Below, one piece after another: positions 16,576 through 26,116 of a stretch of 51,016 nt of DNA. How positions within the stretch are numbered: the first letter of the stretch is position 1; every line of letters starts with the position of its first letter. The notes below the pieces were generated by a model. It searched no databases. It saw nothing but the letters and a program-made list of their open reading frames with translations, and had not been told where the DNA came from. Position numbers and translations under genes: made by a program. Source of the DNA: Opitutaceae bacterium (lineage in GTDB: Bacteria; Verrucomicrobiota; Verrucomicrobiia; Opitutales; Opitutaceae); assembly GCA_017994935.1 (NCBI GenBank), contig JAGOJU010000024.1, forward strand, positions 1 through 51,016, written 5' to 3'.

Positions 16576-17727
16576 TCACATGCCGAGGACATCCAGATTC
16601 TTCCTGAGGCGTTGAAGCGCTTGGCGGAATCGATCGGGAATCAACCCGTGCCGATCCGGGCCGACATCGAGCAGCAGATTCGCACCGCGAGAGACCGACG
16701 TCAGGTACATCCCAAGCAACTCCGCATCCGGGCGGGGCTGATCCTCGTCCGCATAAAACCAGTCATTGCCGATCGGATCGCACACCTCGCCGGGCAGATA
16801 GTAATCCTTCCCGTCGATGTTCCGCCACTTCACATAGGCGGTGGTCGAACTCGGCAGGAAGCGTTCAATCGTGATCACATCCGTCGGCCACACACGATCG
16901 ACCTTCAGCTCCGCCCCATTTTCGACACCGTGGTTGTAGACGATGAGGGACTCCGGCTGGCGACTGGAAATGTGGTCATAAAGGCGCTGCCGGTAGTCGC
17001 GCGGCAGCAGATGGGGAATGTCCAGCCACCATTCGGCAATCGGACCATAGGTGTCCATGAGTTCGGTGATCTGCGCCCATTGAAAGTCGAGGTATTGCTC
17101 CGTGACAAATGCCGTCATTCGATTGGGGATCGGCAGCGGTCGGATCAGGGAGAGCGGAGCCACATTGGGAGATAGCGATCCAAACCGGTTGTGATTGTCC
17201 CAGGCACAATAGTAGAAACCCGGCTTCACTCCTCGCCGCTCGCAGGCCTTGAGGAAGGCCTCAACGACATCCGTCCTGTTGCCCGACGTGCCGACATGGT
17301 AGTCGTTCAATTTCGTGGGCCAAAGGCAGTGGCCGGCCACGTGCTTGGTCGTCAGCACGGCATATTTCATACCGGCATCACGGGCGATGCTCACCCACTG
17401 GTCGACATCCAGGCGGTCCGGCGCATAGGTCGTCGAAGGATCCGATCCGCTCGGCAACTCGGCCCCGACAAACGTGCTCATGCCAAAATGGATGAACATG
17501 CCAAACTTCATCGCTTCCCATTGCCGCAGCTTTTCGACGGAGAGGCGTTGTGCGCCAGGCAGCCTTCCCTCGTCGGTGAAAGGGTTGCGCAATTTGCCCG
17601 GTGTGCCCATCGCCGGGATGAGAGGTGCCGAGGCATTCTGCGCGGAAAGGCGGGCTCCGAGCAACGCGCCACCGACAAGCGCGGAGGAGCGAAGAAAATC
17701 GCGTCGTGAGGATGAAAATTTCATCAT
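16576..17727 (-). CDS. Tat-exported GH29-type alpha-L-fucosidase, copy B
   Basis: Paralogue of the following gene with near-identical architecture and length (383 aa): Tat signal SRRDFLRSSALVGGALLGAR, KFGMFIHFG, TTKHVAGHCLWPTKLNDYHV, EWWLD (likely nucleophile Asp) and the same SRGANLLLDVGPDRHGLIPD end. Divergence is concentrated in the linker after the signal peptide and in a loop at about residues 190-215 (copy A PIPLSRTPLP, here PLSLIRPLPI), near where GH29 substrate-binding loops occur. The pair may therefore differ in specificity. The start at 17727 is an ATGATG doublet; either ATG is possible. It is the first gene of the pair, with its promoter expected in 17728-17920. Confidence 0.9.
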   Translation of the reverse strand: MMKFSSSRRDFLRSSALVGGALLGARLSAQNASAPLIPAMGTPGKLRNPFTDEGRLPGAQRLSVEKLRQWEAMKFGMFIHFGMSTFVGAELPSGSDPSTTYAPDRLDVDQWVSIARDAGMKYAVLTTKHVAGHCLWPTKLNDYHVGTSGNRTDVVEAFLKACERRGVKPGFYYCAWDNHNRFGSLSPNVAPLSLIRPLPIPNRMTAFVTEQYLDFQWAQITELMDTYGPIAEWWLDIPHLLPRDYRQRLYDHISSRQPESLIVYNHGVENGAELKVDRVWPTDVITIERFLPSSTTAYVKWRNIDGKDYYLPGEVCDPIGNDWFYADEDQPRPDAELLGMYLTSVSRGANLLLDVGPDRHGLIPDRFRQALQRLRKNLDVLGM

Positions 17728-17920
17728 GGGGTGCGAAAACGAATTCGTGGGTCTCGAGATGATTCGCGCCCTATGTGTCATGAAGTCAATACCTCCGAAA
17801 TTATCATGCCACTTTCACGGCCCCGCATACTCGTTACTCCAGAAACCTCACCCGCCGCCATGTTGCCTCGATCGCATCCCCGCAGGTAGGCCCCGAGGCA
17901 TTCGGGACGTGCTCTCACCC

Positions 17921-17950
17921 ATCAAGTAGCACCTTTGGGCGCTACTTGAT
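17921..17950. terminator. Perfect 10-bp hairpin between a fucosidase promoter and a methyltransferase end
   Basis: ATCAAGTAGC (17921-17930) and GCTACTTGAT (17941-17950) are perfect inverted repeats around a 10-nt loop, covering the stop codon of the methyltransferase. No T-tract follows on either strand, so it is a candidate factor-dependent terminator or RNA-stabilising stem-loop for the minus-strand gene. Confidence 0.45.
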
Positions 17951-18694
17951 CATCAGGATCATGCCTGAGCGGGGAGCCCGGGTGAACGTGCAGCCCAATC
18001 GAAACAAGCCCCAGAGTCGCTCCATCCACAGGCCAAATCGACTTCCATGAAGTGCGAAATCTCGCCGGTAAACCGCGCGTGAAAGGTCATGGGGACCGGG
18101 CAGGATCACCGCTCGGCGAAACCCAACGCGACGTCCAAGTTTCCAGATCCATCGGGGCGGCATGTCCTTTTCCTGAACTCCATAGTTCTGCACCGCATGC
18201 TTTGCTCCAGGGCTTCTCCCATGGCCGGACCCGGGCTCGAAGGTAATCAGCACACCTCCCCTACGCAGCGCCCGGTAGGCCGTGCGCACTGCCACTTCTT
18301 CGTTTTCCGCATGGTGAAGGGCATCGTAGAAAACCGCGGCATCGAATGATCCCTCAAATTCGAATCCCTCATAGTCCGCCACCACAAACGTCAGTCGCAG
18401 CTCCGGCTCTTCCGCCGCAAGGTTGCGAGCGGCATCAATGGCCTCCGGTGACAGGTCGATCCCTGTCACCTCATGACCGGACCGGGCCATGATCCGCGAG
18501 GTCCACCCCACCCCACAGCCGAGGTCGAGCACTCGCTTCGGCTCAGTACCCAGCAGTCCGAGCAACACGCCAAGGTCGATCAGATATCGCCCGGTGAGCG
18601 GATCACCAAAAGGTTTTGAGCAGGCGTGTTTCATCCCTTGCTCTCCCAAACGCGCATAATACGCCTGTTCGGCAGCTTTTCGGTCGGTAGTCAC
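17942..18694 (-). CDS. Class I SAM-dependent methyltransferase
   Basis: The protein has the Rossmann-fold SAM site VLDLGCGVGW at residues 55-64 and the acidic residue at the end of strand 2 (HEVTGIDLS, Asp near 80). FVVADYEGFEFEGSFDAAVF (motif II) and LRRGGVLITFEPGSGHG (motif III) follow. The family (Methyltransf_11/25) includes small-molecule and sugar methyltransferases. The basic C-terminal 60 residues carry no known signature. The substrate is unknown. It is transcribed alone, divergently from recQ. Confidence 0.85.
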   Translation of the reverse strand: MTTDRKAAEQAYYARLGEQGMKHACSKPFGDPLTGRYLIDLGVLLGLLGTEPKRVLDLGCGVGWTSRIMARSGHEVTGIDLSPEAIDAARNLAAEEPELRLTFVVADYEGFEFEGSFDAAVFYDALHHAENEEVAVRTAYRALRRGGVLITFEPGSGHGRSPGAKHAVQNYGVQEKDMPPRWIWKLGRRVGFRRAVILPGPHDLSRAVYRRDFALHGSRFGLWMERLWGLFRLGCTFTRAPRSGMILMIK

Positions 18695-18889
18695 GCCTTC
18701 GCAGCTTAGGCGCCGAATCCGGTTCGACGAGCGGGATCGGCAGACCGTAGATCGTTTTCATCCTCTTATCCCCACCGCTCGGGCCGGCACGCCCATCCCC
18801 GGCCCTGCTTTGGGCGGAATGTGCTCTGGTCGGCGCTTTTTTCTTTGTGCCTTTCTGGGAACCGCGTTTTCTGCGACCCTTTTCTCGCT

Positions 18890-20719
18890 GTGCCCGAACT
18901 TCTTTCCACGCTCGCCACCACCTTTGGCTACACGCAGTTCCGGCCGCTGCAGCGGGAGATCATCGAAGCGTCGCTGGCCGGCAAGGATGTCTTTGCTCTC
19001 CTTCCAACCGGCGGAGGCAAATCGCTCTGTTTCCAACTGCCAGCCCTGGTGCGCCCGGGCCTCACTGTCGTCGTCTCTCCCTTGATCGCGCTGATGAAGG
19101 ACCAGGTCGACCAGCTGCAGTCGAGCGGAGTCGCCGCCACCTACCTCAATTCGACCCTGAGTCCGGCGGAGGCGCGTGCACGGCTGGCAGGGTTGCACCG
19201 CAACCAGTGGCGCCTGCTCTACGTTGCACCCGAGCGCCTCATGCTCGACAACTGGAAGGAAAACCTTCGCACCTGGGGCGTCGCCCGCATCGCCGTCGAC
19301 GAGGCGCATTGCATCTCCGAATGGGGTCACGATTTCCGTCCGGAGTACCGGCAGGTGGCGAAACTGCGCGACCTGCTGCCGGAGGTTCCCTTCATGGCGC
19401 TCACGGCCACGGCCACCGAGCGCGTCCGGACGGACATCATCAACCACCTGCGCCTGCGCGACCCCGACGTCTTCGTCGCCAGTTTCAACCGGCCCAACCT
19501 CACCTACCGCGTCATCCCCAAGGACCAGCCCCTCAAGCAACTCGTCGCCTTCCTGTCCAAACGGGAACACGAGAGCGGAATCATCTACTGCGCCTCCCGC
19601 GCCGCAGCCGAAAGGGTCGCCGAAGCGCTCGCCGGGCGCGGATTCTCCGCGCGCCCATACCATGCGGGTCTCGAGGCAGATGAGCGCACCCGCAACCAGG
19701 AATTGTTCCTGCGGGACGAGGTGCGCATCATCTGCGCAACCATCGCCTTTGGCATGGGCATCAACAAGCCCAATGTCCGCTGGGTCGTGCACCACGACCT
19801 GCCCAAGAACATCGAGGGATACTACCAGGAAACCGGCCGGGCCGGGCGCGACGGACTGCCGGGCGATTGCCTCCTGCTCTTCAGTGCCGGAGACATCGCC
19901 AAACAGACCCATTTTCTCGACGAGATCACGGACGAACACGAGCAGCAAGTGGCCCGCACCCAGCTTCGCCAGATGGTCCACTATGCGGAAAGTTCGGGCT
20001 GCAGGAGGGTGGAGTTGCTCTCGTACTTCGGGGAATCGTTTCCGGTGAACCGTTGCGCGGCCTGCGACAACTGTCTTGAGCCTCGCGAGACGTATGACGG
20101 AACCGTGGCCGCCCAGAAATTCCTCTCCTGCGTCTACCGGATAGGTCAGGCCAGCCGTTTCGCAGTCGGACTCAACCACATCTCCGAAGTGCTTTGTGGA
20201 GCCGAGACCGAGAAGATACGCCGCTGGGGACACGACCGGCTCTCGACCTACGGCATCGGACGCGACCTCGGCCGGCCGGCGTGGGCCGCCATCGGACGGG
20301 AGCTCATGCGGCTGGGCTATCTCGCACTCAGCAACAGCGAATACGCCACCGTCGAATTGACGTCCGAGGGCATGCAGACGCTCCGCAGTCGCAAGTCCGT
20401 CAGTCTCACCAAACCGATGGAGTCGCCCAAGGCCCGGCGCGTGGCCCGCCGCGAGGGCGAAATCGATTGCGACGAAATTCTCTTCGATCGACTCCGGGCC
20501 GTGCGGAAACGCCTCGCGGATGAACGCAAAGTTCCTGCCTACGTGATTTTTGGCGACGCCACCCTCCGGCAGATGGCCCGGCTCTACCCTGACAATGAAA
20601 AGGCCATGAACGGGATTTTTGGCATGGGTGAAAAGAAGCGCGAGGAATTCGGCGCTGTCTTCGCCGCCGCTGTCAAAGAGTACCTGGCAGGCAATGGCCG
20701 CCAGCAATTTGAGGACTGA
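18890..20719 (+). CDS. recQ: ATP-dependent DNA helicase RecQ
   Basis: 3'-5' DNA helicase of the RecQ family, acting in replication-fork repair and recombination. From the chosen GTG start: motif 0 FGYTQFRPLQ, Walker A LPTGGGKS near residues 38-45, DEAH box near residue 137 (VDEAHCISEWGHDFRPEYR), ATATATERV, FGMGINKPNVRWVVHHDLPK and the arginine-finger region YYQETGRAGRDG. The zinc site CRRVELLSYFGE...CAACDNC, a winged-helix RQC and a C-terminal HRDC domain (residues about 530-605) are all present. The frame is open to 18821, but the residues before VPELL look non-native. Full-length and apparently functional. Confidence 0.93.
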   Translation: MPELLSTLATTFGYTQFRPLQREIIEASLAGKDVFALLPTGGGKSLCFQLPALVRPGLTVVVSPLIALMKDQVDQLQSSGVAATYLNSTLSPAEARARLAGLHRNQWRLLYVAPERLMLDNWKENLRTWGVARIAVDEAHCISEWGHDFRPEYRQVAKLRDLLPEVPFMALTATATERVRTDIINHLRLRDPDVFVASFNRPNLTYRVIPKDQPLKQLVAFLSKREHESGIIYCASRAAAERVAEALAGRGFSARPYHAGLEADERTRNQELFLRDEVRIICATIAFGMGINKPNVRWVVHHDLPKNIEGYYQETGRAGRDGLPGDCLLLFSAGDIAKQTHFLDEITDEHEQQVARTQLRQMVHYAESSGCRRVELLSYFGESFPVNRCAACDNCLEPRETYDGTVAAQKFLSCVYRIGQASRFAVGLNHISEVLCGAETEKIRRWGHDRLSTYGIGRDLGRPAWAAIGRELMRLGYLALSNSEYATVELTSEGMQTLRSRKSVSLTKPMESPKARRVARREGEIDCDEILFDRLRAVRKRLADERKVPAYVIFGDATLRQMARLYPDNEKAMNGIFGMGEKKREEFGAVFAAAVKEYLAGNGRQQFED

Positions 20720-20759
20720 GTAAAAAGCGGCTGCGTCCTGGGCAGGCGCTGCTCAACAA

Positions 20760-20781
20760 GGGTTGCCTTCACAGGCAACCC
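20760..20781 (+). terminator. 8-bp perfect hairpin after recQ
   Basis: GGGTTGCC (20760-20767) and GGCAACCC (20774-20781) pair around a TTCACA loop in the 92-bp gap between recQ and the lyase gene. No T-run follows, so it is either a weak terminator for recQ or a stem in the 5' leader of the lyase mRNA. Confidence 0.45.
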
Positions 20782-20811
20782 GCGGCGGAATTTGCCCCTT
20801 CCCCCTCTCGC

Positions 20812-23235
20812 ATGATCGCTCGCTCCCTCCGAATTGGATTTCTGACCGCATTGCTCTGCCTTGTCGCGACCGCTGGCGCCGCCGAACTGGATCGTTCGGG
20901 CCCGGTCATCTCCCTGCAGAACACCGCGTATCAGGTGGATGGAATCTGGTACTGCCCGCTTTGCCGACAGCCAGTTCCCAAGGGCGACCGCAGCAAGCTC
21001 GATCTTCGACTCCAATTGTCGGAATGGCACGATGTCTATCTCGATCCGGATTACTTCCGGGACAAGATCCGTTACATCTCTGACGGGGAACTGGTCGCGT
21101 CGCTGCAAATCCCGGAAATCGAAGCGGCCCTGCAGGCGGCCGCAGCGGCGGGTGATTCGCAGCGCGTCTCGCGACTCCTTCACGAACACTTCACCCGGCG
21201 ATCTGACAATCAGCGGATATCGAACTATGATGCGGGAAACAAACGCTCCTTCATCACCATCGACGAGTTTCGACACGATGTTGGCGCCGATCCTGCCCGC
21301 GCAAAGGCGATCCGCGAGGCCTGCAATCAGGTCTATTCCCCATCCAGGGGATTCACGCTCTACGGAGTGGTTTGGGGCGAGAAAATCGATTTCAGCCACA
21401 CCTACCCCAACGCCAGCAAGTGGGGTGTGCACTACCTCTCGTTCATCGATGCGCTCATCGCTGGCTACATCCTGGATGGAAACAAGGAAACCGCATCCGC
21501 ATTCGAGCGCCTTTTCAATCAGTGGTACGATCAACTCGACAGTGTGAAACATGAGGAGGTCATCCATGTGACGACCTCGTACGATTTCATCTGGTACGAA
21601 CTCGGACTCTCCAACCGGACCGAACGGCTGATCAACGCACTGCGCGTTTTTGGTCCGGAGTTGTCCCCCGAAACAACAAAGCGCCTTCTCAAGATCATCC
21701 TCGGTTCCTCCCGCTGGCTCGACCAGTGCCTGATCAAGACGCCGTTTCACCCGTACAACTGGCAGACGCACACGGCGCACACGCTCTCCTACGCTGCGCT
21801 TGCCTTCCCTGAATTCGGCGAATCCAGGGCCTGGCTCGACAGGGGCCGTCAGAACATGATCCTGCACCTCCAGAATGACATTCTCGAGGATGGCGGCTAC
21901 GTGGAGCGCACGACAAGCTATGCCGCCTACATGTTTTCGGTCTTCCACCGGTACATGCTGATGCTGCGTTATTTTGCCGGGGACTCCTCCCTGCTGGATC
22001 ACTACATGGGACGGCTGGAGAAATTCATTGAATTCTACTCGCTCACGATCACTCCGGTCGGCGTAAACGTCCCTTTCAACGACGCGGCCCGGGGACGCGA
22101 CCTCGTGCCGCTCTTCCGCGAAATGTCCGCCTTTTTCCATCGCGGGGACTTCGTTGGTGCAGTCCGGCAGGAGTTCAAGCCCGAGGAACTTGCCGCGCTT
22201 CCGGTTGCACCTGTGGAGCCAAAGGTGAGATCCATCGACTTCCCGCAGTCCCGCATGCTCGTGATGCGCGACTCCTGGGACCCCGCCTCCTACTTCCTGA
22301 TCTTCAACTACGGCGACCATCAGAATCACAGTCACTCCGATCAGCTCTCCTTTGAAATCTACGCCAATGGCATCCCCATCGCCGTGGACGCCGGCCTCGG
22401 CAAACTCACCTATCTGGAGCCCACCCAGATCACATGGTACAAGCACCCGATCGCCCACAACATGCTCACGATCAATCAGGCGGTGCCTGAGAAACGGAAT
22501 CTACCGGGCTACGACAAGATCTGGTGTCCCTTGGCACGCACCGAATACTTCGCCGTCAGCCATGATGGCTACATTCCCTACCAGAAGGCCCGGCATAGGC
22601 GTCACCTGGTTTTCGCCAAGACCCAGTACTGGCTGATCATCGACGAAGTGAGCACGACAGGAAAGAACCAGGAAATGGAGTTCAACCTCCATACGCCTTC
22701 CGACATGAGCGAGACTCCCACGGGATTCATCTCCAGCGGAATGACCGGCTTCCTCATTGTGCAGGATCGTCTGGAGGCAGCGAACACTCCCCGCGCCAGG
22801 CTCAAGGGAGACGCGAACCTGGGGGGACTTGCGGGGGAACCAGGCTACCGCGCCATCGACTGGCTGACGTTCAGCCGGAAACTGACGGGCAATCGTGCGC
22901 TTGATCGCATGGCAACGCTGATCCATCCGTATGCGAACCGCTCGCGCTTCGAGGAGTCCGCGGTTTCCGTCGAACAGGTGAAGCTTGAGGATCCCGTCGC
23001 TCTCGCCTACCGGGTGGTCACGCAGGACTTCGAGGATCTCGTGATCCTGTCGGATGGAACTCAGCGGAAATTTGGCCGGGGCATCGAAGGCGATTTCATG
23101 TTCGCACGGATACGCTCGATCGGCGGAAAGCCGGTCTACGCCGGGCTGGGCAAGGTGAGCCGTTTCCAAGTTCCAGGGCTGGCGACCCGTCAGTTTCAAG
23201 ATCGACGCGATCACGAGGAAGAAACAGTCCCTTGA
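20812..23235 (+). CDS. Secreted heparinase II/III-family polysaccharide lyase
   Basis: Predicted uronate-polysaccharide lyase. A signal peptide (IGFLTALLCLVATAGA) is followed by a CPLC motif at residues 48-51 (GIWYCPLC). The large helical (alpha/alpha) toroid spans about residues 100-480 (THTAHTLSYAALAFPEFGES, GGYVERTTSYAAYMF). The heparinase II/III C-terminal beta-sandwich begins near 490, with the hallmark NHSHSDQLSFEIYANG around residues 503-520 and LTYLEP...HNMLTIN. The Tyr and His residues of these motifs are the usual catalytic ones. The exact substrate (heparinoid, alginate or another uronan) cannot be told. The gene is single, with a good terminator behind it; the sulfatases elsewhere in the window would complement it. 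Confidence 0.88.
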   Translation: MIARSLRIGFLTALLCLVATAGAAELDRSGPVISLQNTAYQVDGIWYCPLCRQPVPKGDRSKLDLRLQLSEWHDVYLDPDYFRDKIRYISDGELVASLQIPEIEAALQAAAAAGDSQRVSRLLHEHFTRRSDNQRISNYDAGNKRSFITIDEFRHDVGADPARAKAIREACNQVYSPSRGFTLYGVVWGEKIDFSHTYPNASKWGVHYLSFIDALIAGYILDGNKETASAFERLFNQWYDQLDSVKHEEVIHVTTSYDFIWYELGLSNRTERLINALRVFGPELSPETTKRLLKIILGSSRWLDQCLIKTPFHPYNWQTHTAHTLSYAALAFPEFGESRAWLDRGRQNMILHLQNDILEDGGYVERTTSYAAYMFSVFHRYMLMLRYFAGDSSLLDHYMGRLEKFIEFYSLTITPVGVNVPFNDAARGRDLVPLFREMSAFFHRGDFVGAVRQEFKPEELAALPVAPVEPKVRSIDFPQSRMLVMRDSWDPASYFLIFNYGDHQNHSHSDQLSFEIYANGIPIAVDAGLGKLTYLEPTQITWYKHPIAHNMLTINQAVPEKRNLPGYDKIWCPLARTEYFAVSHDGYIPYQKARHRRHLVFAKTQYWLIIDEVSTTGKNQEMEFNLHTPSDMSETPTGFISSGMTGFLIVQDRLEAANTPRARLKGDANLGGLAGEPGYRAIDWLTFSRKLTGNRALDRMATLIHPYANRSRFEESAVSVEQVKLEDPVALAYRVVTQDFEDLVILSDGTQRKFGRGIEGDFMFARIRSIGGKPVYAGLGKVSRFQVPGLATRQFQDRRDHEEETVP

Positions 23236-23265
23236 AGCGCACTCCGACGTTTCAGGCGTGCTGGC

Positions 23266-23315
23266 GGGAGCATGCCGCAACGCCGGCATGCTCCCCTGGC
23301 ATTCTTTGTGTTTTC
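23266..23315 (+). terminator. Rho-independent terminator of the heparinase-like gene
   Basis: GGGAGCATGCC (23266-23276) and GGCATGCTCCC (23285-23295) form a perfect 11-bp stem with an 8-nt loop. A T-rich stretch (CATTCTTTGTGTTTTC) follows. It begins 30 nt after the lyase stop codon. This is the clearest terminator in the window. Confidence 0.8.
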
Positions 23316-23413
23316 TGGATTTTTCATGTGCGTTCGCGCTCGCGCGGGATTTTTCGCTCCACCCTTCGACGTGAACGGCCCATCGATGGGCGCGCGGTAG
23401 CGTCCGCACTTGC

Positions 23414-24460
23414 ATGATGAAACACACCTATTATCCGGCCCTTGACGGCGTGCGCACAATTGCGGTGGGAATCGTCCTCTGCGCGCACGGAGGCGTATCC
23501 TGGTTTCGCAGCGGAGGCGTGGGTGTTGACATCTTTTTTGTGCTGAGCGGATTCCTCATCACCACCATCCTCAGCAACGAGCGGCAGCGGACGGGTTCGA
23601 TCCGTTTCCGGAACTTCTACGCCCGGCGATTCCTGCGCCTGGCTCCGGCACTGGTTCTGACCTGCGTACTGGTAGCCGTGGCCAAGGCAGCATTGGGCGA
23701 GTCCTTTCCATCTGTCGACATCGCACTGGCCCTGACCTACACATCGAACTGGGCGCGCGCATTCTACAACTACCAGCTCACCTGGCTGGACCACTGCTGG
23801 TCGCTCGCCATAGAGGAACAGTTTTACCTGATCTGGCCCCTCATCGTGCTCGCGGTGGAGCGGATCGCTCGCTCCCCTGCCGCCAAGGCGGGCCTGCTGA
23901 TCGGTGGAGCGGCAGTCATCGCGAGCTATCGCGCCTGGCACGTGGGAATCTGGCCCGATGAGCGCATCAACTTCGGCTTGGATACACGCATGGACTCGCT
24001 GATGGCAGGGGCCTCCCTCTCTTACCTCGTGAAAGCGCTTCCAGGCGGCCGGTTTCCCGAAGGCTTCAGCAAATGGATCGGCCGGCTCGGTGCACCGGCG
24101 GCACTGCTGACCTTGGGCGTGATTCCTAGAATTGTGACCTGGTACAGTCCTTGGATGGGATGGATCGGCTACGTGCTCGTGGCGGGACTGGCCGCTATCG
24201 TACTCTCAGACCTCATTGCCGGGCGACACTCCCTGCTGGCCCACCCGCTGGCCTCGCGTCCCATCGTGTATATCGGAAAGATCTCCTACGGCATCTACCT
24301 GCTGCACCTCCCGGTGTACTACATCGTGGAAAAATTCATACCGGAAGCACCGTTGATCGTGCGATTCGGCTGGAAGGTGGGCGTGAGCCTTGCCCTGGCG
24401 TCGGCATCCTACTTCTGGATCGAGCGCCGATTCCTGCGACTGAAGTCGCGCTTCGAGTGA
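23414..24460 (+). CDS. Acyltransferase-3 family membrane protein (OafA/YrhL-like)
   Basis: Polytopic inner-membrane O-acyltransferase, about 348 aa with roughly ten helices. Signatures: YYPALDGVRTIAV near the N-terminus, GGVGVDIFFVLSGFLIT (residues about 34-50), RFRNFYARRFLRLAP with the conserved Arg pair, and HCWSLAIEEQFYLIWP (residues about 127-142). ISYGIYLLHLPVYYIVEKF lies towards the C-terminus. These proteins acetylate or succinylate extracellular polysaccharides, lipids or antibiotics from the cytoplasmic side. The substrate is unknown. The start is an ATGATG doublet at 23414/23417. The gene is isolated, convergent with the BASS transporter gene. Confidence 0.88.
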   Translation: MMKHTYYPALDGVRTIAVGIVLCAHGGVSWFRSGGVGVDIFFVLSGFLITTILSNERQRTGSIRFRNFYARRFLRLAPALVLTCVLVAVAKAALGESFPSVDIALALTYTSNWARAFYNYQLTWLDHCWSLAIEEQFYLIWPLIVLAVERIARSPAAKAGLLIGGAAVIASYRAWHVGIWPDERINFGLDTRMDSLMAGASLSYLVKALPGGRFPEGFSKWIGRLGAPAALLTLGVIPRIVTWYSPWMGWIGYVLVAGLAAIVLSDLIAGRHSLLAHPLASRPIVYIGKISYGIYLLHLPVYYIVEKFIPEAPLIVRFGWKVGVSLALASASYFWIERRFLRLKSRFE

Positions 24461-24607
24461 GGATCCGAGGCTTGTCGGCGCAAGGATGCTATCTGTCGGT
24501 ATTGAAACACGGCCGACATACTTGGAAGACGCTGAGGGAGCGGAGTCTGGTCGGCACTTGATGTCGCGAAGCGGGATGGGCGGCTTGGGAGACGAATTGC
24601 CCGATCC

Positions 24608-24627
24608 GGGCACGACGAAGCGTGCCC
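24608..24627. terminator. Candidate bidirectional hairpin between convergent genes
   Basis: GGGCACG (24608-24614) and CGTGCCC (24621-24627) pair around ACGAAG in the 198-bp gap between the convergent acyltransferase and BASS genes. There is no T-run; it could act in both directions with Rho or simply stabilise 3' ends. Confidence 0.35.
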
Positions 24628-24658
24628 CTCCCGTTGGGGTGGATTATCCGTTGAGAGG

Positions 24659-25951
24659 TCAATCCTCGTCGCTTTGCTTTTCAGGCAATGCCTGGCGGCG
24701 GCCCCAGTAGTTGGCGAGGATTGAGCCGGAGATGTTCATCCACGGACTGAAGATGGCCGCAGCGAGGCCAACCGTCGCCAGCTTGCCCATCGCCCCGGCA
24801 AGACCCGAAGCCATGCCGCCGTTCTGAAGGCCCACCTCAAAGGCCACCGAGCGTGCGGAATTCCTGTCGAGTCCGGCTCCACGACTCAGCCAGTAGCCGA
24901 AAAAATAGCCCGCTGCATTGTGCAGCGCCGAAGCGACGAAGAGAAGCGCACCGACCTTGAGCAGATTGTCGCGGCCCGCCGCCGTCGTCACCGTTGTGAA
25001 ATACACGATGCCTGCCATGGATACGACCGGCATGAACGTATCCAGCCGGCGAAACAACCGCGTGACCTGATGATACGTTACGCCAACTGCCACCGCTCCC
25101 AGCGCAAAGGCGAGAAGCTCAAGGGCGAGCCTTGCGGCGGGCGACAGGGCGGTCTGCCACCCCCCATCGTGGGAGGTGAAGACAAGCAGCGCAGAAACGC
25201 CGCAGACGACCTGGGCGAAGATCCATATCTTGAACTGCGATGGTGTCACCCGCTTCAGATGGTCATGAATCAGCGCAGCCGCGATGGGGACGAGCACGAT
25301 CTTCACGATCTCGATCATGAGATTGAGGAACTTCACCTCCACCAGCGTCCCCGCCAGCAGCTTCATCAGCAGGGGAGTCATGATCGGCGCAACCATCGTG
25401 GTCACAGCCGTGACGGTGACCGAAAGCGGCAGATTCGCCTTGGCGATATAGGTCATGACATTCGATGCCAGCCCGCTCGAACACGATCCGATCAGAATGA
25501 TGCCCGCCGCAATCTCCGGCTCAAAATGGAAGACCTTCGTCAACGTCCAACCCACCAGTGGCATGACGGAGAAATGGCAGAGGATGCCGACCAGCACGCC
25601 GCGCGGGGCCTTCGCAACGCCGGCAAAATCGTGGAGACTCATCTGCGTGCCCATGCCGAACATCACGAGTTGCACCACAACGAGAATGAGCCACCTGTTG
25701 CGCAGATCGAAGTCCCCCCATTGGAGAAACGCCGAGGGGTACAGCATCGCGGCGACCACCGCAGCAAGGATCCAAGCCGTGAACTGGTAGCCCTTGAACC
25801 TCCGCACGACCCCAAGTCCCGTCGCAAGAGCCGCGGCTGCGACAACCGCGGCGGGCTGCCAGAGCGCGGAGCGTCCCATTCCAAGTCCAGCAAGCAGCGT
25901 CACCGTCGCGATTACGCAGACGAAGAGCGAGATCCTTCTAAGTGTATTCAT
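24659..25951 (-). CDS. BASS-family (bile acid:Na+ symporter type) transporter
   Basis: Integral membrane secondary transporter of 430 aa with about ten C-terminal helices of the BASS fold after two extra N-terminal ones. Family motifs: QLVMFGMGTQMSLHDF, GSCSSGLASNVMTYIAKANL in the first unwound-helix region, and AFEVGLQNGGMASGLAGAMG in the second. Bacterial BASS proteins carry organic acids such as pantoate or 2-keto acids as well as bile acids. It is the last gene of the minus-strand branched-sugar operon, 165 nt after the racemase-like gene. Cotranscription is therefore likely but not certain. An organic-acid substrate or by-product would fit. Confidence 0.85.
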   Translation of the reverse strand: MNTLRRISLFVCVIATVTLLAGLGMGRSALWQPAAVVAAAALATGLGVVRRFKGYQFTAWILAAVVAAMLYPSAFLQWGDFDLRNRWLILVVVQLVMFGMGTQMSLHDFAGVAKAPRGVLVGILCHFSVMPLVGWTLTKVFHFEPEIAAGIILIGSCSSGLASNVMTYIAKANLPLSVTVTAVTTMVAPIMTPLLMKLLAGTLVEVKFLNLMIEIVKIVLVPIAAALIHDHLKRVTPSQFKIWIFAQVVCGVSALLVFTSHDGGWQTALSPAARLALELLAFALGAVAVGVTYHQVTRLFRRLDTFMPVVSMAGIVYFTTVTTAAGRDNLLKVGALLFVASALHNAAGYFFGYWLSRGAGLDRNSARSVAFEVGLQNGGMASGLAGAMGKLATVGLAAAIFSPWMNISGSILANYWGRRQALPEKQSDED

Positions 25952-26116
25952 TTCTCAATTACGATTGGGTTGCTGGGGTGACACATGAGACGGGCGACAG
26001 CTTTCCCGCGGAGTGACATCCTGCGGCTGGAGATTGGCTTGCGTACGCGATCCGGCAGATCATTTCGTCGCTGTGGGCATTGAACAACCAGGACCGGTGA
26101 CATCCGCTCCAATCCT

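Noticed and set aside
18758..22458. Very long open frames (over 600 codons) antisense to recQ and to the heparinase-like gene
   Set aside because: They are mirror frames of GC-rich genes. Their translations contain no recognisable domain, while the opposite strand has complete family motifs.
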